Origin: Maratus speciosus
Taxonomy: Eukaryota > Arthropoda > Arachnida > Araneae > Salticidae
NCBI GenBank assembly: GCA_963932465.1
Contig: OZ010794.1
Span: forward strand, 446,540,502 to 446,604,501
Reading direction: 5' to 3'
Length of the DNA stretch: 64,000 nt
Shown here piece by piece: positions 31,459-41,309 of the stretch. The notes below the pieces were generated by a model, which ran no database searches, was not told the DNA's origin, and saw only the letters and a program-made list of their open reading frames with translations. Within the stretch, counting starts at the first letter, position 1. Each line of letters begins with the position of its first letter. Both the position numbers and the translations under genes were made by a program.

Positions 31459-32443
31459 CCCCCCTGAATATAAAGAAACTGCTGAAAAATTGAAATGTTC
31501 GTTTTATGTAGATAATTGTGTATCAGGGGTTTTTAACATTGATGAAGCTGAAACATTTATTGAAAATGCAAAATTGTTAATGTCTAAAGGATGTTTTAAT
31601 TTGCGTTGTTTTGAAAGCAATGTAGCTTGCAAGAATGTCGATAAGAGTTCTGGGGATACTTCTATTTTAGGCATTATTTGGAATTTAAATAATGATTCCT
31701 TAAAATGTTGTTTAGATTTAGAAGCAGTAACGTGCGAAAGGAAAATTACTAAGAGGTTAATCTTGAGCATTGTACAAAGGATTTTTGATCCTATCGGCTT
31801 ATTGTCACCAACTACATTGCTTCCAAAACTATTATTGCAAGATTCATGGAAACAGAAAATTCCATGGGATCATGAATTGCCTTATAATATTGTAAATGTA
31901 TTTTTGAAATGGCTAAAGAATATCGATGTGTTAAAGGAAGTAGCTATACCTCGCTACTTGGAGATTAATACTTCATCTGAACTCCATGTTTTTGTTGATG
32001 CAAGCAAAGGGGCATATGCGGCGTGCGTCTTCGCTAGATCAATAATTGGTTCTGAAGTAAAGGTTATACTTGTTAGAGCGAAGTCTAGGGTTGCTCCTCT
32101 CAACACTTTGAGTATGCCGCGTTTAGAACTAATGGCTTGTTGTATAGGTGCTCGACTCGCGAATTCTGTCATCAAAGCTATCAATATGACAAATCTGAAA
32201 ATGACATTTTGGTCAGATTCTACTACTGTACTTTGGTGGATAAAAGAACATGGAAATTGGTCGATTTTTGTGAGCAACAGGGTTAAAGAGATTCGGCAAT
32301 TGACCAGAACGGAATCATGGAAGCACGTTCCTGGAAGTTTAAACATAGCTGATATACTATCGCGTGGGTGCTCTCCACAACGAATGCTTAGTTCGAGTTG
32401 GTGGGAAAGTCCTAAGTGGTTAAAGGAAAATCCTGGGTGTTAG
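31439..32443 (+). pseudogene. BEL/Pao RT active-site half and RNase H
   Basis: Begins in RT; the active-site box reads FYVDN (codons 22-26), with Asn where most retroelements have the second Asp. The RT thumb follows, then RNase H with FVDASKGAYAACVF, LELMACCIGARL and FWSDSTTVLWW carrying the D-E-D carboxylates. It ends in a TAG at 32441-32443 that is in frame with the next segment, so this stop is a point mutation within one reading frame. RNase H degrades the RNA strand during reverse transcription. Confidence 0.8.
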
Positions 32444-32446
32444 CCA

Positions 32447-34156
32447 ATGGGCGCGATTGACTGTCAACCTAGCGAAGTAGATTTAGAAAGAAAGAAAGTT
32501 AGAATTATGAATGTTGATCTAGCTAAAGACGCACCCCATTGGCTCTTAAATAATATATCTAATTATGACAAAATGATAAGAATATTTGCTTTTTTTTTTA
32601 GATTTGTAAATAATTGTCGTAAGATTTCTGATAAATGTCAAGATTTGAATCTTTCTCAAAATGAAATTCAGAATTCGGAAAATCACCTAATCAGTTTAGT
32701 CCAAAGGTATTATTTGTACAATAAAATGTCTGTGCATAATATTGTTACATTCGTAGATAATAATGGAGTTTTAAGGGTAAAAACTAAAATAACTGAAAGA
32801 AATGATCAAGAATCATTTTTGTATCCAATATTATTGCCAAATAAGTGTGAATTTACTAAACTGTTGATTAGATCTGTACACCAAAGGAATTGTCATGCGG
32901 GAATAAGAATAATGCAGTCTTTAATAAGAGAAAGATTTTGGATTATTAGAGCTAGAAGAGCCATCAAAAATGTGTTATTTGATTGTATTCCATGCAAACG
33001 CTTTAAAGCAAAATCCTTGTCAAGCGAACCGACGCCTTTACCACCAGATCGCGTGACGGATTGCGCTGTATTTGAAATTATAGGAGTAGACTTAGCAGGG
33101 CCTCTATTCCTGAAAACTGGCGAGAAAGTTTGGATAGCGTTATTTACTTGTGCAGTTTATCGTGCACTTCACCTTGAACTAGTTAACTCGCTATCTTCTG
33201 ATGCATTTCTTCTAGCACTGAGGCGTTTTATAGCTAGACGCGGTAGACCTAGTACTATTTATTGTGATAATGGAACGAATTTTAAGGGAGCTTCCAATGA
33301 ACTTTCGAAATTAAATTGGGATAAAATTTTAAGAGAAACTATGACGCATAAAATTGTTTGGAAATTTATACCTCCCACCGCAGCTTGGTGGGGAGGCTGG
33401 TGGGAAAGGTTGGTTCGTATTGTAAAAGAATTGTTAATACGTACTCTTGGTAGATCAGTATTGACTTATGAAGAATTGAATACATTTGTATGTGATTGTG
33501 AATCTGTAATTAATTGTATACCTCTAACCTATATCTCTGAGGACCCACTAGAGCTAGTTCCTCTTAGACCCGCTATGTTTCTTACTGAAAACAAATGTTT
33601 TAGCAATTCAGATATTATCGAATTAGATTCTCGAAGTTTAAGGAGAAGGGCGAATTATAGAGCTAAACTTCTTACCGATTTTAGGCAACGCTTTAGAAAG
33701 GAGTACCTCAGTGAATTAGTCCAAAAACATACTGAAAAACACACACGTGAGCCTCGATTGGGGTAAGTAGTCTTGATTGGGGATGATAATAAAAAGCGTT
33801 TATTTTGGCCTTCAGGGAAAGTGATTCAGTTGATTCCTGGACGGGATAGTAAAATCCGTACTGTTAAGTTAAAAACGCAGCACGGCACGGTTTTACGTAC
33901 GGTGCAGCGCATCTTCCCTTTGGAAATATATTCGAATGATACGAATGAAATCGCATTTAAAAAGTTGGGTGAAGAGAAATCTAGCTCTAGTGAATGTATT
34001 AATGATAAAAATGTATCTTTTCCTGATAATGTCATAATTAAGAAATATACCTCTTCTGGAAGATGTGTAAGAGCTCCGAAGAAATTAGATCTTTTTAATA
34101 ACAATTGTTATGTATTTGAAACTCTCCCCAAGTTTCAAAGGGGGGGAGGATGTTAG
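32447..34156 (+). pseudogene. BEL/Pao integrase and C-terminal domain, interrupted by one stop
   Basis: In frame with the preceding segment. The zinc-binding N-domain is seen as HQRNCH and, 30 residues on, CIPC. The core domain has D in FEIIGVDLAGP, D in YCDNGTNFKGA and the Glu in the GGWWERLV block. A TAA at 33764-33766 interrupts it; the same frame resumes and contains LIGDDNKKRLFWPSGKVIQL, the C-terminal DNA-binding-like domain of BEL integrases, until the stop at 34154-34156 inside the 3' LTR. Integrase joins element DNA to the chromosome. Confidence 0.82.
34138..34150 (+). other. Polypurine tract of the BEL element
   Basis: AAGGGGGGGAGGA immediately before the 3' LTR, the expected plus-strand priming site. 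Confidence 0.8.
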
Positions 34157-34465
34157 GAATTGAAGTGAAATGAAACTAGTGGCACGCGCTGTGCGTGATA
34201 TTTGTAATGTAAATTTATTGATGATGCGTAGTTAATAGGAGTATTCCATGAATGTATGTGAACTGATGAATTCTCTTGTAGTAAAATGAAATATGTTTTG
34301 ATTGTCGGAATTAAATGTTTATTTATACCATAAATGGCTCTTTGTATGAGTTTGAACCCGGATTCTAATTCATTAACGACCAGCATCGTGTAGATGCAAC
34401 TCGCAAGAAGAATATCAGAAGGTTAGTATTACATTTTAAGCTAAGCCTCTTTAGAACTCTTAACA
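34151..34465 (+). repeat. BEL/Pao 3' LTR
   Basis: Same ends as the 5' LTR. The few differences between the LTRs imply a moderately recent insertion. Confidence 0.93.
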
Positions 34466-36810
34466 GATGCCATATTTAAAGTTTCTAGCCTCTTCAGTAT
34501 CATAGAAATCGCAATTTAGAACGTTTTCTGCTCCTGCAACCCTCAGGTGGTAGTGACACCGACATGAAATAGAGTGTATGTTGTAGCAAAAGCTGTCACC
34601 CTCAATTTCCAACCATTAGTTTTGAAATCGGTTTGGAACTTTCTGAGATTGTGTAAAAATCGCAATTTAGAACGCTTTCGCGCATTTTCACCTATTTTAA
34701 ATTTCGATTTTTTATAGCATATGTTCTTAGAGATCAGTTATATCTAATAAATAACTACTATGCCAAATTTCATGTACTTAGGACCTTCAGTAACAGAAAA
34801 ATCGCAATTTAGAACTTTTTTTGCACCTTCTCCCTCTTTGTGGTAGTGGCGTGACACCCACATAAAATATAGCCTATCTTGGAGCAAAGGGCTGTCACCA
34901 TCATTTTCACACCATTATCTTTTAAACCGGTTAGGTACAGTCGTGGACAAAAAAAAGTAAACATCCCCTACTAACTCCTCAACAAACTATCGTAGAAGAA
35001 AGTTACTGTTACCGAACGATTGGAAGTAAAGTCTACTTTTAAATGATGCATATAAAATTTGCTTAGGGAGCCATCTACATATTAAAACGAACCCAAACTT
35101 GATTTTTTTTTTTACAATGGCAATACCCAATTTTAACAAGAAATTTCAAATTTTCGGTTCAAACTATGTCTAGACACCAAAATTCAAGTCATTTCAATGA
35201 TAAGTTTTTGAACTATAAACATTCAAAATTTACTGCTTCTAATGTTAAATTATATTTTCGCATTTTTATTAATGTGTCCTGAAATTATACTCCTAATGTG
35301 TATTTTTTGTGTAGCTATAATACTAAAGTACTCAAACATAAATACGTTGAATTTGCAATTTTTATAATTTTATGATATGAATTATGAAATATGAAATTAA
35401 TATTCGAAAAAATTATGAATTGCAACCTACATTTTTTTGGGGTGGATTTAGATTTATTAAATCCTACTTTATGGAAATCCAAAATTTCACATTTTTCTTC
35501 CAAGTAGTTTTCAAATTATGCTTAAAAAACGGCAAAATGATGGTTTAAGATGGTCTATGGTAGAAGTGATTAGATATTTTGAACTTTCTTATGCTATCAC
35601 GTAATCTAGCAGTCTTCAATGACTGCTTGAGCGACGCTTAAGATGCCTTGATCAAGAAGGGGGCTCTCTCAGTCAACAATCGAGTACTGAACTTCAATTT
35701 GGATACGGCACCTAAAATACGCTCTTTTTAAAATAATTAATTTCTCGGAAACTTATTGTACGAATGGCATAAAAATTTGATTTAAGGCTAACTGAAGGGT
35801 GTAGATTTCATTTATGCTGTCAGAATTGTGTACTGCTATTGAAAAAACAAAGTTATGGTTCGTTTTAATATGTAGATGGCCACCTAAACAATTTTTTTAT
35901 ACATCATTTAAAAGCAGACTTTATTACTAATCGTGTGGTACCAATAATTTTCTTCTACGATATTTTTTTGCAGAGTTAGTAAGAGATGTTTACTTTTTTT
36001 TTCCACGACTGTACTTCCTGAGATTGCGTAGAAATCGCAATTTAGAACGTTTTTTGCTCCTGCAACCCCTTTGAGGTAGTGACACCGACATAAAATATAG
36101 CCTATGTTGGAGCAAGGGGTGTCACCATCATTTTGAAACCATTATTTTTGAAATCGGTTTAGTACTTCCTGAGATTGCGTAAAATCGCCATTTAGAACTT
36201 TTTTTAGAACTCTTTTCACGCATTTTAACCCATTTTAAATTTCGATTTTTTAAAGAAATGTTCTTAGAGATAATTTATATCTAATAAATAACTACCATAC
36301 CAAATCTCATGCATCTGGGCTCTTCAGTAACATAAAAATCGCAATTTAGAACGTTTTTTTGCTCCTGCACCCCCTTTGGGGGGTTGTGGCACCGGCATAA
36401 AATATAGCTTATGTTGGAGCAAGGGCTGTTACCATCATTTTGAAACCATTATTTTTGAAATCGGTTAGGTACTTCCTGAGATTGCGTAAAAATTGCCTTT
36501 TAGAACCTTTTTTAGAACTTTTTTCGCGCATTTTCACCCTCTTTTTAATTTCGATTTTTTTATGAAATGTCCTTAGAGATCATTTATATCTTATAAGTGA
36601 CTGCCATTCCAAATTTCATGTTACTAGGCCCTTCAGTAACAAAAAAATCACATTTTTTGAACGTTTATTGCTCAGGCACACCCTTTGGGTTAGCGGCATC
36701 GACTTAAGGTATAGCCTATGTTCGAAGGTGGACTAACACCATCATTTCGATACCATTACTTTTGAAATCGGTTCGGTAGTTCCAGAGATTACCTCCTACA
36801 AACAAAGAAA
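34466..36810 (-). repeat. Tandem ~330-bp units of the surrounding Helitron
   Basis: Units recognised by 'aaatcgcaatttagaacg', 'tgctcctgcaaccc', 'gtgacaccgacataaaatat', 'ttttgaaatcggtttggta' and 'cttcagtaac'. Phase marks occur near 34480, 34790, 36315 and 36625; the jump between the second and third is the inserted foldback. Non-coding. Confidence 0.8.
34938..36011. mobile_element. 1.07-kb Tc1-like foldback element, TA target duplication
   Basis: CAGTCGTGGACAAAAAAAAG at the left, the inverse ending CCACGACTG at the right, TA at 34936-34937 and 36012-36013. The arms run inward roughly 170 bp ('atatgtagatggc', 'gtaacagtaactttcttcta'). The interior at about 35520-35700 may hold a scrap of transposase but frames are too broken to tell. 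The CAGTCGTGGACAAAA terminus is typical of Tc1-like elements. Confidence 0.82.
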
Positions 36811-36842
36811 CAATTTTTACTTCTTTATAACATTAGTATAGA

Positions 36843-37475
36843 TGAATGCTATGCACATCATATTCAATAGTAAGCATCTTACAGAGCACCTCGAAGATAT
36901 ATATCAATTTAAATATGTTTGAAATAGTGTAACATGAGCAAAATATAACGCAAACGATTTTTCTCCATAGACCGTAATGTAATGTAATTCTTTTTAGCGT
37001 CCCTGTAACTGATCGAAAAAGGCTATCCATACCATATTATACCAAGCATCTTGTAGTGCACTCCATAGATATGCATATAAATTTTAATGCGTTTGAAATT
37101 ATGAAACATCATTAAAACTACCTCAAACCATCTTTCCCCATAGGCAGTAATGTAATGGAATTCTTTTGAATGTCCCTGTAGCGGAATTATCACTGCTACA
37201 CGCTTCATTTTCAATACCGAACCTGCCATAGTGAATATCAATAACACTAGAATAATTTAGATGAATATCGCGAAGTAAAAATATTATAAAACATGTATAT
37301 CTGAGATGAGCTACAAGATGTTTACTGTAGAATATGGTGTGTATAACATTTATCATTCATTTACAGGAACACTCAAAAGAATTCCGTTAAATTACGGTGT
37401 ATTCGGAAAAATCGCTTGCGGTGTATTTTAATGATATTACACTATTTCAAACATATTGAACTTGATATATATATA
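36843..37475 (-). repeat. Dispersed repeat (tandem 'gtccctgtaac' family)
   Basis: Three units near 36850, 37030 and 37200 with 'gtaatgtaatggaattcttt' and 'gtccctgtagcg', the inverse of copies at 560-620 and 37330-37420, where 'gttcatttacaggaacactc' is in plus orientation. No gene. Confidence 0.55.
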
Positions 37476-37477
37476 CC

Positions 37478-37928
37478 GGGTGTCCCAAAAAGGACTGACT
37501 GATTTTAAAATTCAATAACTTGCAAACGGTGACAGATATTTAAAAAATTCTTGCAGGAGGGTTATGCATAAGGTCAAAAGTTTTATTACAGGGATTTTCG
37601 ATTTTAGTTCGAATTACAAACAATAGATGGCGCTGTAAGCAATAGTCGCTAAATACAGGCTCGATTTCTGGTCCTTTCTCTTGTTCCATGCTGAAAAAGG
37701 AGATGGAAATGTATTATCCGGGCCACGAAGTACCAAAAATCGAGCCTGAATTCAGCGTCTATTGATCGCAGCGCCATCTATTGTTTGTAATTCGAACTAA
37801 AATTGAAAATCACTGTAAAAAAACTTTTGTCCTTAAGCATAACCCTCCTGCAAGAATTTTTTAAATATCTGTCACCGTTTGCAAGTTATTGAATTTTAAA
37901 ATCAGTCAGTCCTTTTTGGGACACCCGG
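37478..37928. mobile_element. 451-bp palindromic MITE, CCGGGTGTCCC ends, TA duplication
   Basis: CCGGGTGTCCCAAAAAGGAC and its inverse bound about 190-bp arms meeting near 37700; the inner arms contain 'gatggcgctg'/'cagcgccatc'. TA at 37476-37477 and 37929-37930. Mariner-type terminus. Confidence 0.88.
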
Positions 37929-38252
37929 TATATATATATATCGTTGCGATGCACTGTAAGATGCTTTCTATAGAATACAATGTGCATAGCATTCATTGTT
38001 CATTTACAGTGGCACACAAAAAGAACCCGCGCTTACAGTACTGACTGGGAAGAATAATTGCTGAAAGTACGATTTTAAATACAATTTTTTTTTTTGCATA
38101 TTACTAATGGTTATAACTTCTGTAGGTCATATACAGAGATGCACAAAACACCTCCAGTACATTTCCGTTTATTGATGGAAATTGCTGGAAGGGAATTTTC
38201 AGCCGTGCCATGCGTTTCCTAACTAAACTAAATTTTAGTATGCTATGTTATA

Positions 38253-40626
38253 CAGTGTGGTTCAGAACTATGTGTCAAAAATGTAAAGGCAGGTAGAGAG
38301 GACCTAAATAAGCAGATTTCGTATAGGATTGTGGGTGCAGAAATGCAGCGTTGAGGCAGTAGAGGGCGCTGTTAAATTCGGTAGATGAAAGCGTTTCGCT
38401 ATCTTGAATCGTCATTTCCTCACGGATTTCGAGCAACATGCACCGTTACACCAATGCGGAGCTTGCCGACATGCATTTTATGTATGGGACTAATAAGGAA
38501 ATGGTTCATATCCAACAGCTTTTGAGCTTGTCGAAGGGCTATCCTCTACTGTGCGTAATACTACTTCTTCGACTGCAGGAATTCTGCGATATCTTACAGT
38601 GCCCTTCCCACGTCTGGAAGCATAAAACGATACACTTGCACACAACTTCTAATGAAGACGCTCAAATGTTCGGGGACCCGGCAGAATCCTACGCGGGAAT
38701 CGTTCAATCTAAATCCTTTGAGCAGGCAATCCATTTACTTGCGCAATCCCATATATGAAATGCATGTCGGCAAGCTCCGTATTGGTGTAATAATCCATGT
38801 TGCTCTAAACCCGTGCGGGAGATGACGATTCAAGCCAATCAAAGCCGCCTCAAGACTACAAGCCAGACACGCCCTTCATCCCCCCACATGTGACGTCACA
38901 GCCTGGGGCTGGCTAACTGCCAACGCGCCAGCCCCGAACATTTGAATTTTGTATCTTACTATTTTATGTGCACGTGCGTTTTACTTAGCCTAATAACATA
39001 TTTTTTTCAAGGTAAGTTTTATTTTCAAATCATATTTATATGCTATCAGCACAAGTTTTATTTCTTGTGTTCAAAATCTTTTATTTTTAATTTCTTTGAA
39101 ATAAACTAACTAGCAAATCCTAGTACGATTCTATCAATAATACCGTATCTCAAAACGAAACGATATTATTGTAGTTCTGTTTCTTTCCACATAGAGCAAT
39201 AATTTAAAATGGCAAACATCCCTAAATCGTGTCAAGACTTATATCATTTAGTTTGTATCTTGTCACACCATTCTCTCTTTATAATTTGTTCTGTTTTCTC
39301 TAATTCATTAGAGTGACCTTTAATTAACGCCCATTTATTAAAAGACACTTGTCGTGTGAATAGTAACTCGGGTTATTTTGTATGCAGAATTAGTTGGACT
39401 TTAATTTGAAAACAAATGTATGTATTTATATATATATATATATCTATTCATATTTAAAAATTTAAATATTCTAGAAATTTTCATAAAAGTCGCTGGGAAT
39501 ACATAGCATTTTTATCTTGTTTACTTATTTTAAAGCACACCCCGATCGATATACTTGTATCAATTTATTGTTGTTTTTTAATCTTAAACGTTTGCTATTT
39601 TAATAAAAATTCTTTTTATAATTTTTTGTTAAATTATAAATGCTTATGTACTGTGTAAATAGAGCTATGGGGATAATGTTTTTGAATCTCTCTATTTTTG
39701 CCACAACTGTAAACAATTTATTTACAAGACTAGAGGAAGGGTTGTTAGTACCCTTATGCAAAACAGTAGTCCCCCCCCCCCCCAAAACACACGCACCTTC
39801 TTCGCAAAAATCCTATGTGTTTTCATATACATTTTAATGTTTAATTAAAAATAACAATAAATAAAATTATTCTATAATTATAAATTTACTTTTAGATCTA
39901 GTCAGGAAATACTTTTCATCTCATAAAAATTGTTTATTTTAAGCTTAAAAGATGTGAACAAACATTTAAGAACCCACACAACATTATTTTGGAAATGAAA
40001 TATTTTCGTGGAAGGTTTTCGTGTTTTTCGATGTTTTTTTTATCAGCTATTACCTAAACATTCGAGGAAAAGGAACATAAATTAGGACTATTTTAATTCC
40101 AATTGATGAAAGTTTTTTCTTTCTTTCTTTTATTTTTCTCTTCATATGTTAATACATTAAAAAAAAAATCTATTGCTTGTACCTTGCATAATATATCAAA
40201 CGAATACAAAAGTAAATAATAATTTTCTGTTTCATGAACTTGTGTTGTTTTAGTATTATGACAGTTTTATGTTTTTTAATTTAATGGATTTTATGTGAAA
40301 ATTACCCATTTCTGATAAGTAAAGTTTACAGTACGAAAATTTATTTATAAGAATTACTTAATTTCATGTATACTTTAATTTTACTATTTATTATATGCAT
40401 ATTTCAAATCACTTAATATTTAATAGGATATTTACTGTATAATTTCAAGCCCAATTAAAAATAAAAATAGAACACAACTTGAATTTGTTTTCATTTAACA
40501 TTCACTTTTCTTCCGCTTTAATTTAATTTTTAAATGTGGGTTTTGATTGGCACACTTATTGTTATTTATTTATTTTGAAATAATTGAAAGCAAAATAATT
40601 CAATTTATGTGTTTAAACTGCAAATT

Positions 40627-40658
<32 letters not shown>

Positions 40659-41258
40659 ATAATGTATAATGTCTTGTTTTTGAATATATACCAAATAGAT
40701 AATTGATATTGTTTCTAAATTTCAAAGTAGAATAAATAATAAAAACTGTCTACTAAAATAAATTTAATACTTGGGATTTTTTTTTTCATTAACGAACGAA
40801 TTTTCTTTAACGTATCTTTAATTCTGATGCACATTTTCATTGACACAGTGATATTGTTTCATAAATATTGTTTTTGTGTTATCGTTATTATTGTTTCGAG
40901 TGATCGAAACTGATTAAAAAGCACTTAATTAGCTTCTTTAAATTATAAGTTTTTATTTTTTTTCCCATATGCTGTGATAATAAGTTGAAATATGGAGGAA
41001 AGAATTAATGTTTTAAATAACGCATGTGCTCTCCACGACTGATCTAAGCCCCGCGTCGTGACGTCATAAAACCTTGTGTTTGGCTTGTAGTCTTGAGGCG
41101 GCTTTGAGCCAATGAAGAGCATTCATCCGCCACATTCAACAGCGCCCTCTATTGCATCAACACTGCATTTCCGAACCCATATTCCTACATGAAATCTACT
41201 TATTTAGGTCCCCTGTACATGCCTTTACATTTTTGACATATAGTTCTGAACCAGCTTG
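38253..41258 (+). mobile_element. 3.0-kb mariner-type element, TA duplication, transposase remnant
   Basis: CAGTGTGGTTCAGAAC and the inverse GTTCTGAACCAGCTTG, with TA at 38251-38252 and 41259-41260. Terminal inverted repeats extend about 160 bp ('tgtcaaaaatgtaaaggca', 'agagggcgctgtt'), and a second inverted pair ('gccgcctcaagactacaagc') lies at 38845-38870 and 41080-41105. The ORF at 38438-38758 opens with a transposon helix-turn-helix. From 38930 to 41000 the sequence is AT-rich, with a 17-C run at about 39769, microsatellites at 39426-39446 and 40626-40655 and no catalytic domain: an internal loss or replacement. Confidence 0.75.
38438..38758 (+). pseudogene. N-terminal fragment of a mariner-type transposase (DUF4817-like HTH)
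   Basis: MHRYTNAELADMHFMYGTN resembles the first helix of the DUF4817 helix-turn-helix at the N-terminus of some arthropod DDE transposases. From codon 35 the expected helix sequence is lost in a frame change, then SHVWKHKTIHLHTTSNEDAQ resumes the family-like text before a stop at 38756-38758. Length 106 codons against several hundred in a full transposase; the DDE core is absent. Position just inside the left terminal repeat fits a transposase gene start. Confidence 0.55.
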
Positions 41259-41309
41259 TATAAAAAAATCTATAGGCCTGCACAAAAGAATTCGGATATT
41301 TTCCGACTA

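Larger units (their letters stand above)
28549..34465 (+). mobile_element. BEL/Pao LTR retrotransposon, nearly full length
   Basis: 5.9 kb with LTRs of 318 and 315 bp (28549-28866, 34151-34465) beginning TGTTAGGAATTG and ending CTTAACA, differing by a handful of substitutions and small indels. Flanking pentamers CATGC and GATGC differ at one base. The order gag, protease, reverse transcriptase, RNase H, integrase is that of BEL/Pao. The polyprotein is interrupted by two frameshifts and two in-frame stops, so this copy is inactive but fairly young. It is inserted in a tandem unit of the Helitron spanning 24218-36842. Confidence 0.93.
24218..36842 (-). mobile_element. Helitron opened by four later insertions
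   Basis: On the minus strand the 5' end is TCTATACTAATGTTATAAAG after a host A (36842 leftward), followed by text typical of arthropod Helitrons ('aatctctggaactaccgaac'). The 3' end is a hairpin GCAAA-loop-TTTGC running into CTAG before a host T (24218-24221, host A at 24217 on the plus strand). The 24460-24912 and 34466-36810 parts share the same tandem unit, which ties the two ends into one element. The inserted hAT pair (24921-28459), BEL element (28549-34465) and Tc1-type foldback (34938-36011) account for over 10 kb; the remainder is about 2.1 kb. No Rep/helicase ORF: non-autonomous. Confidence 0.65.
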
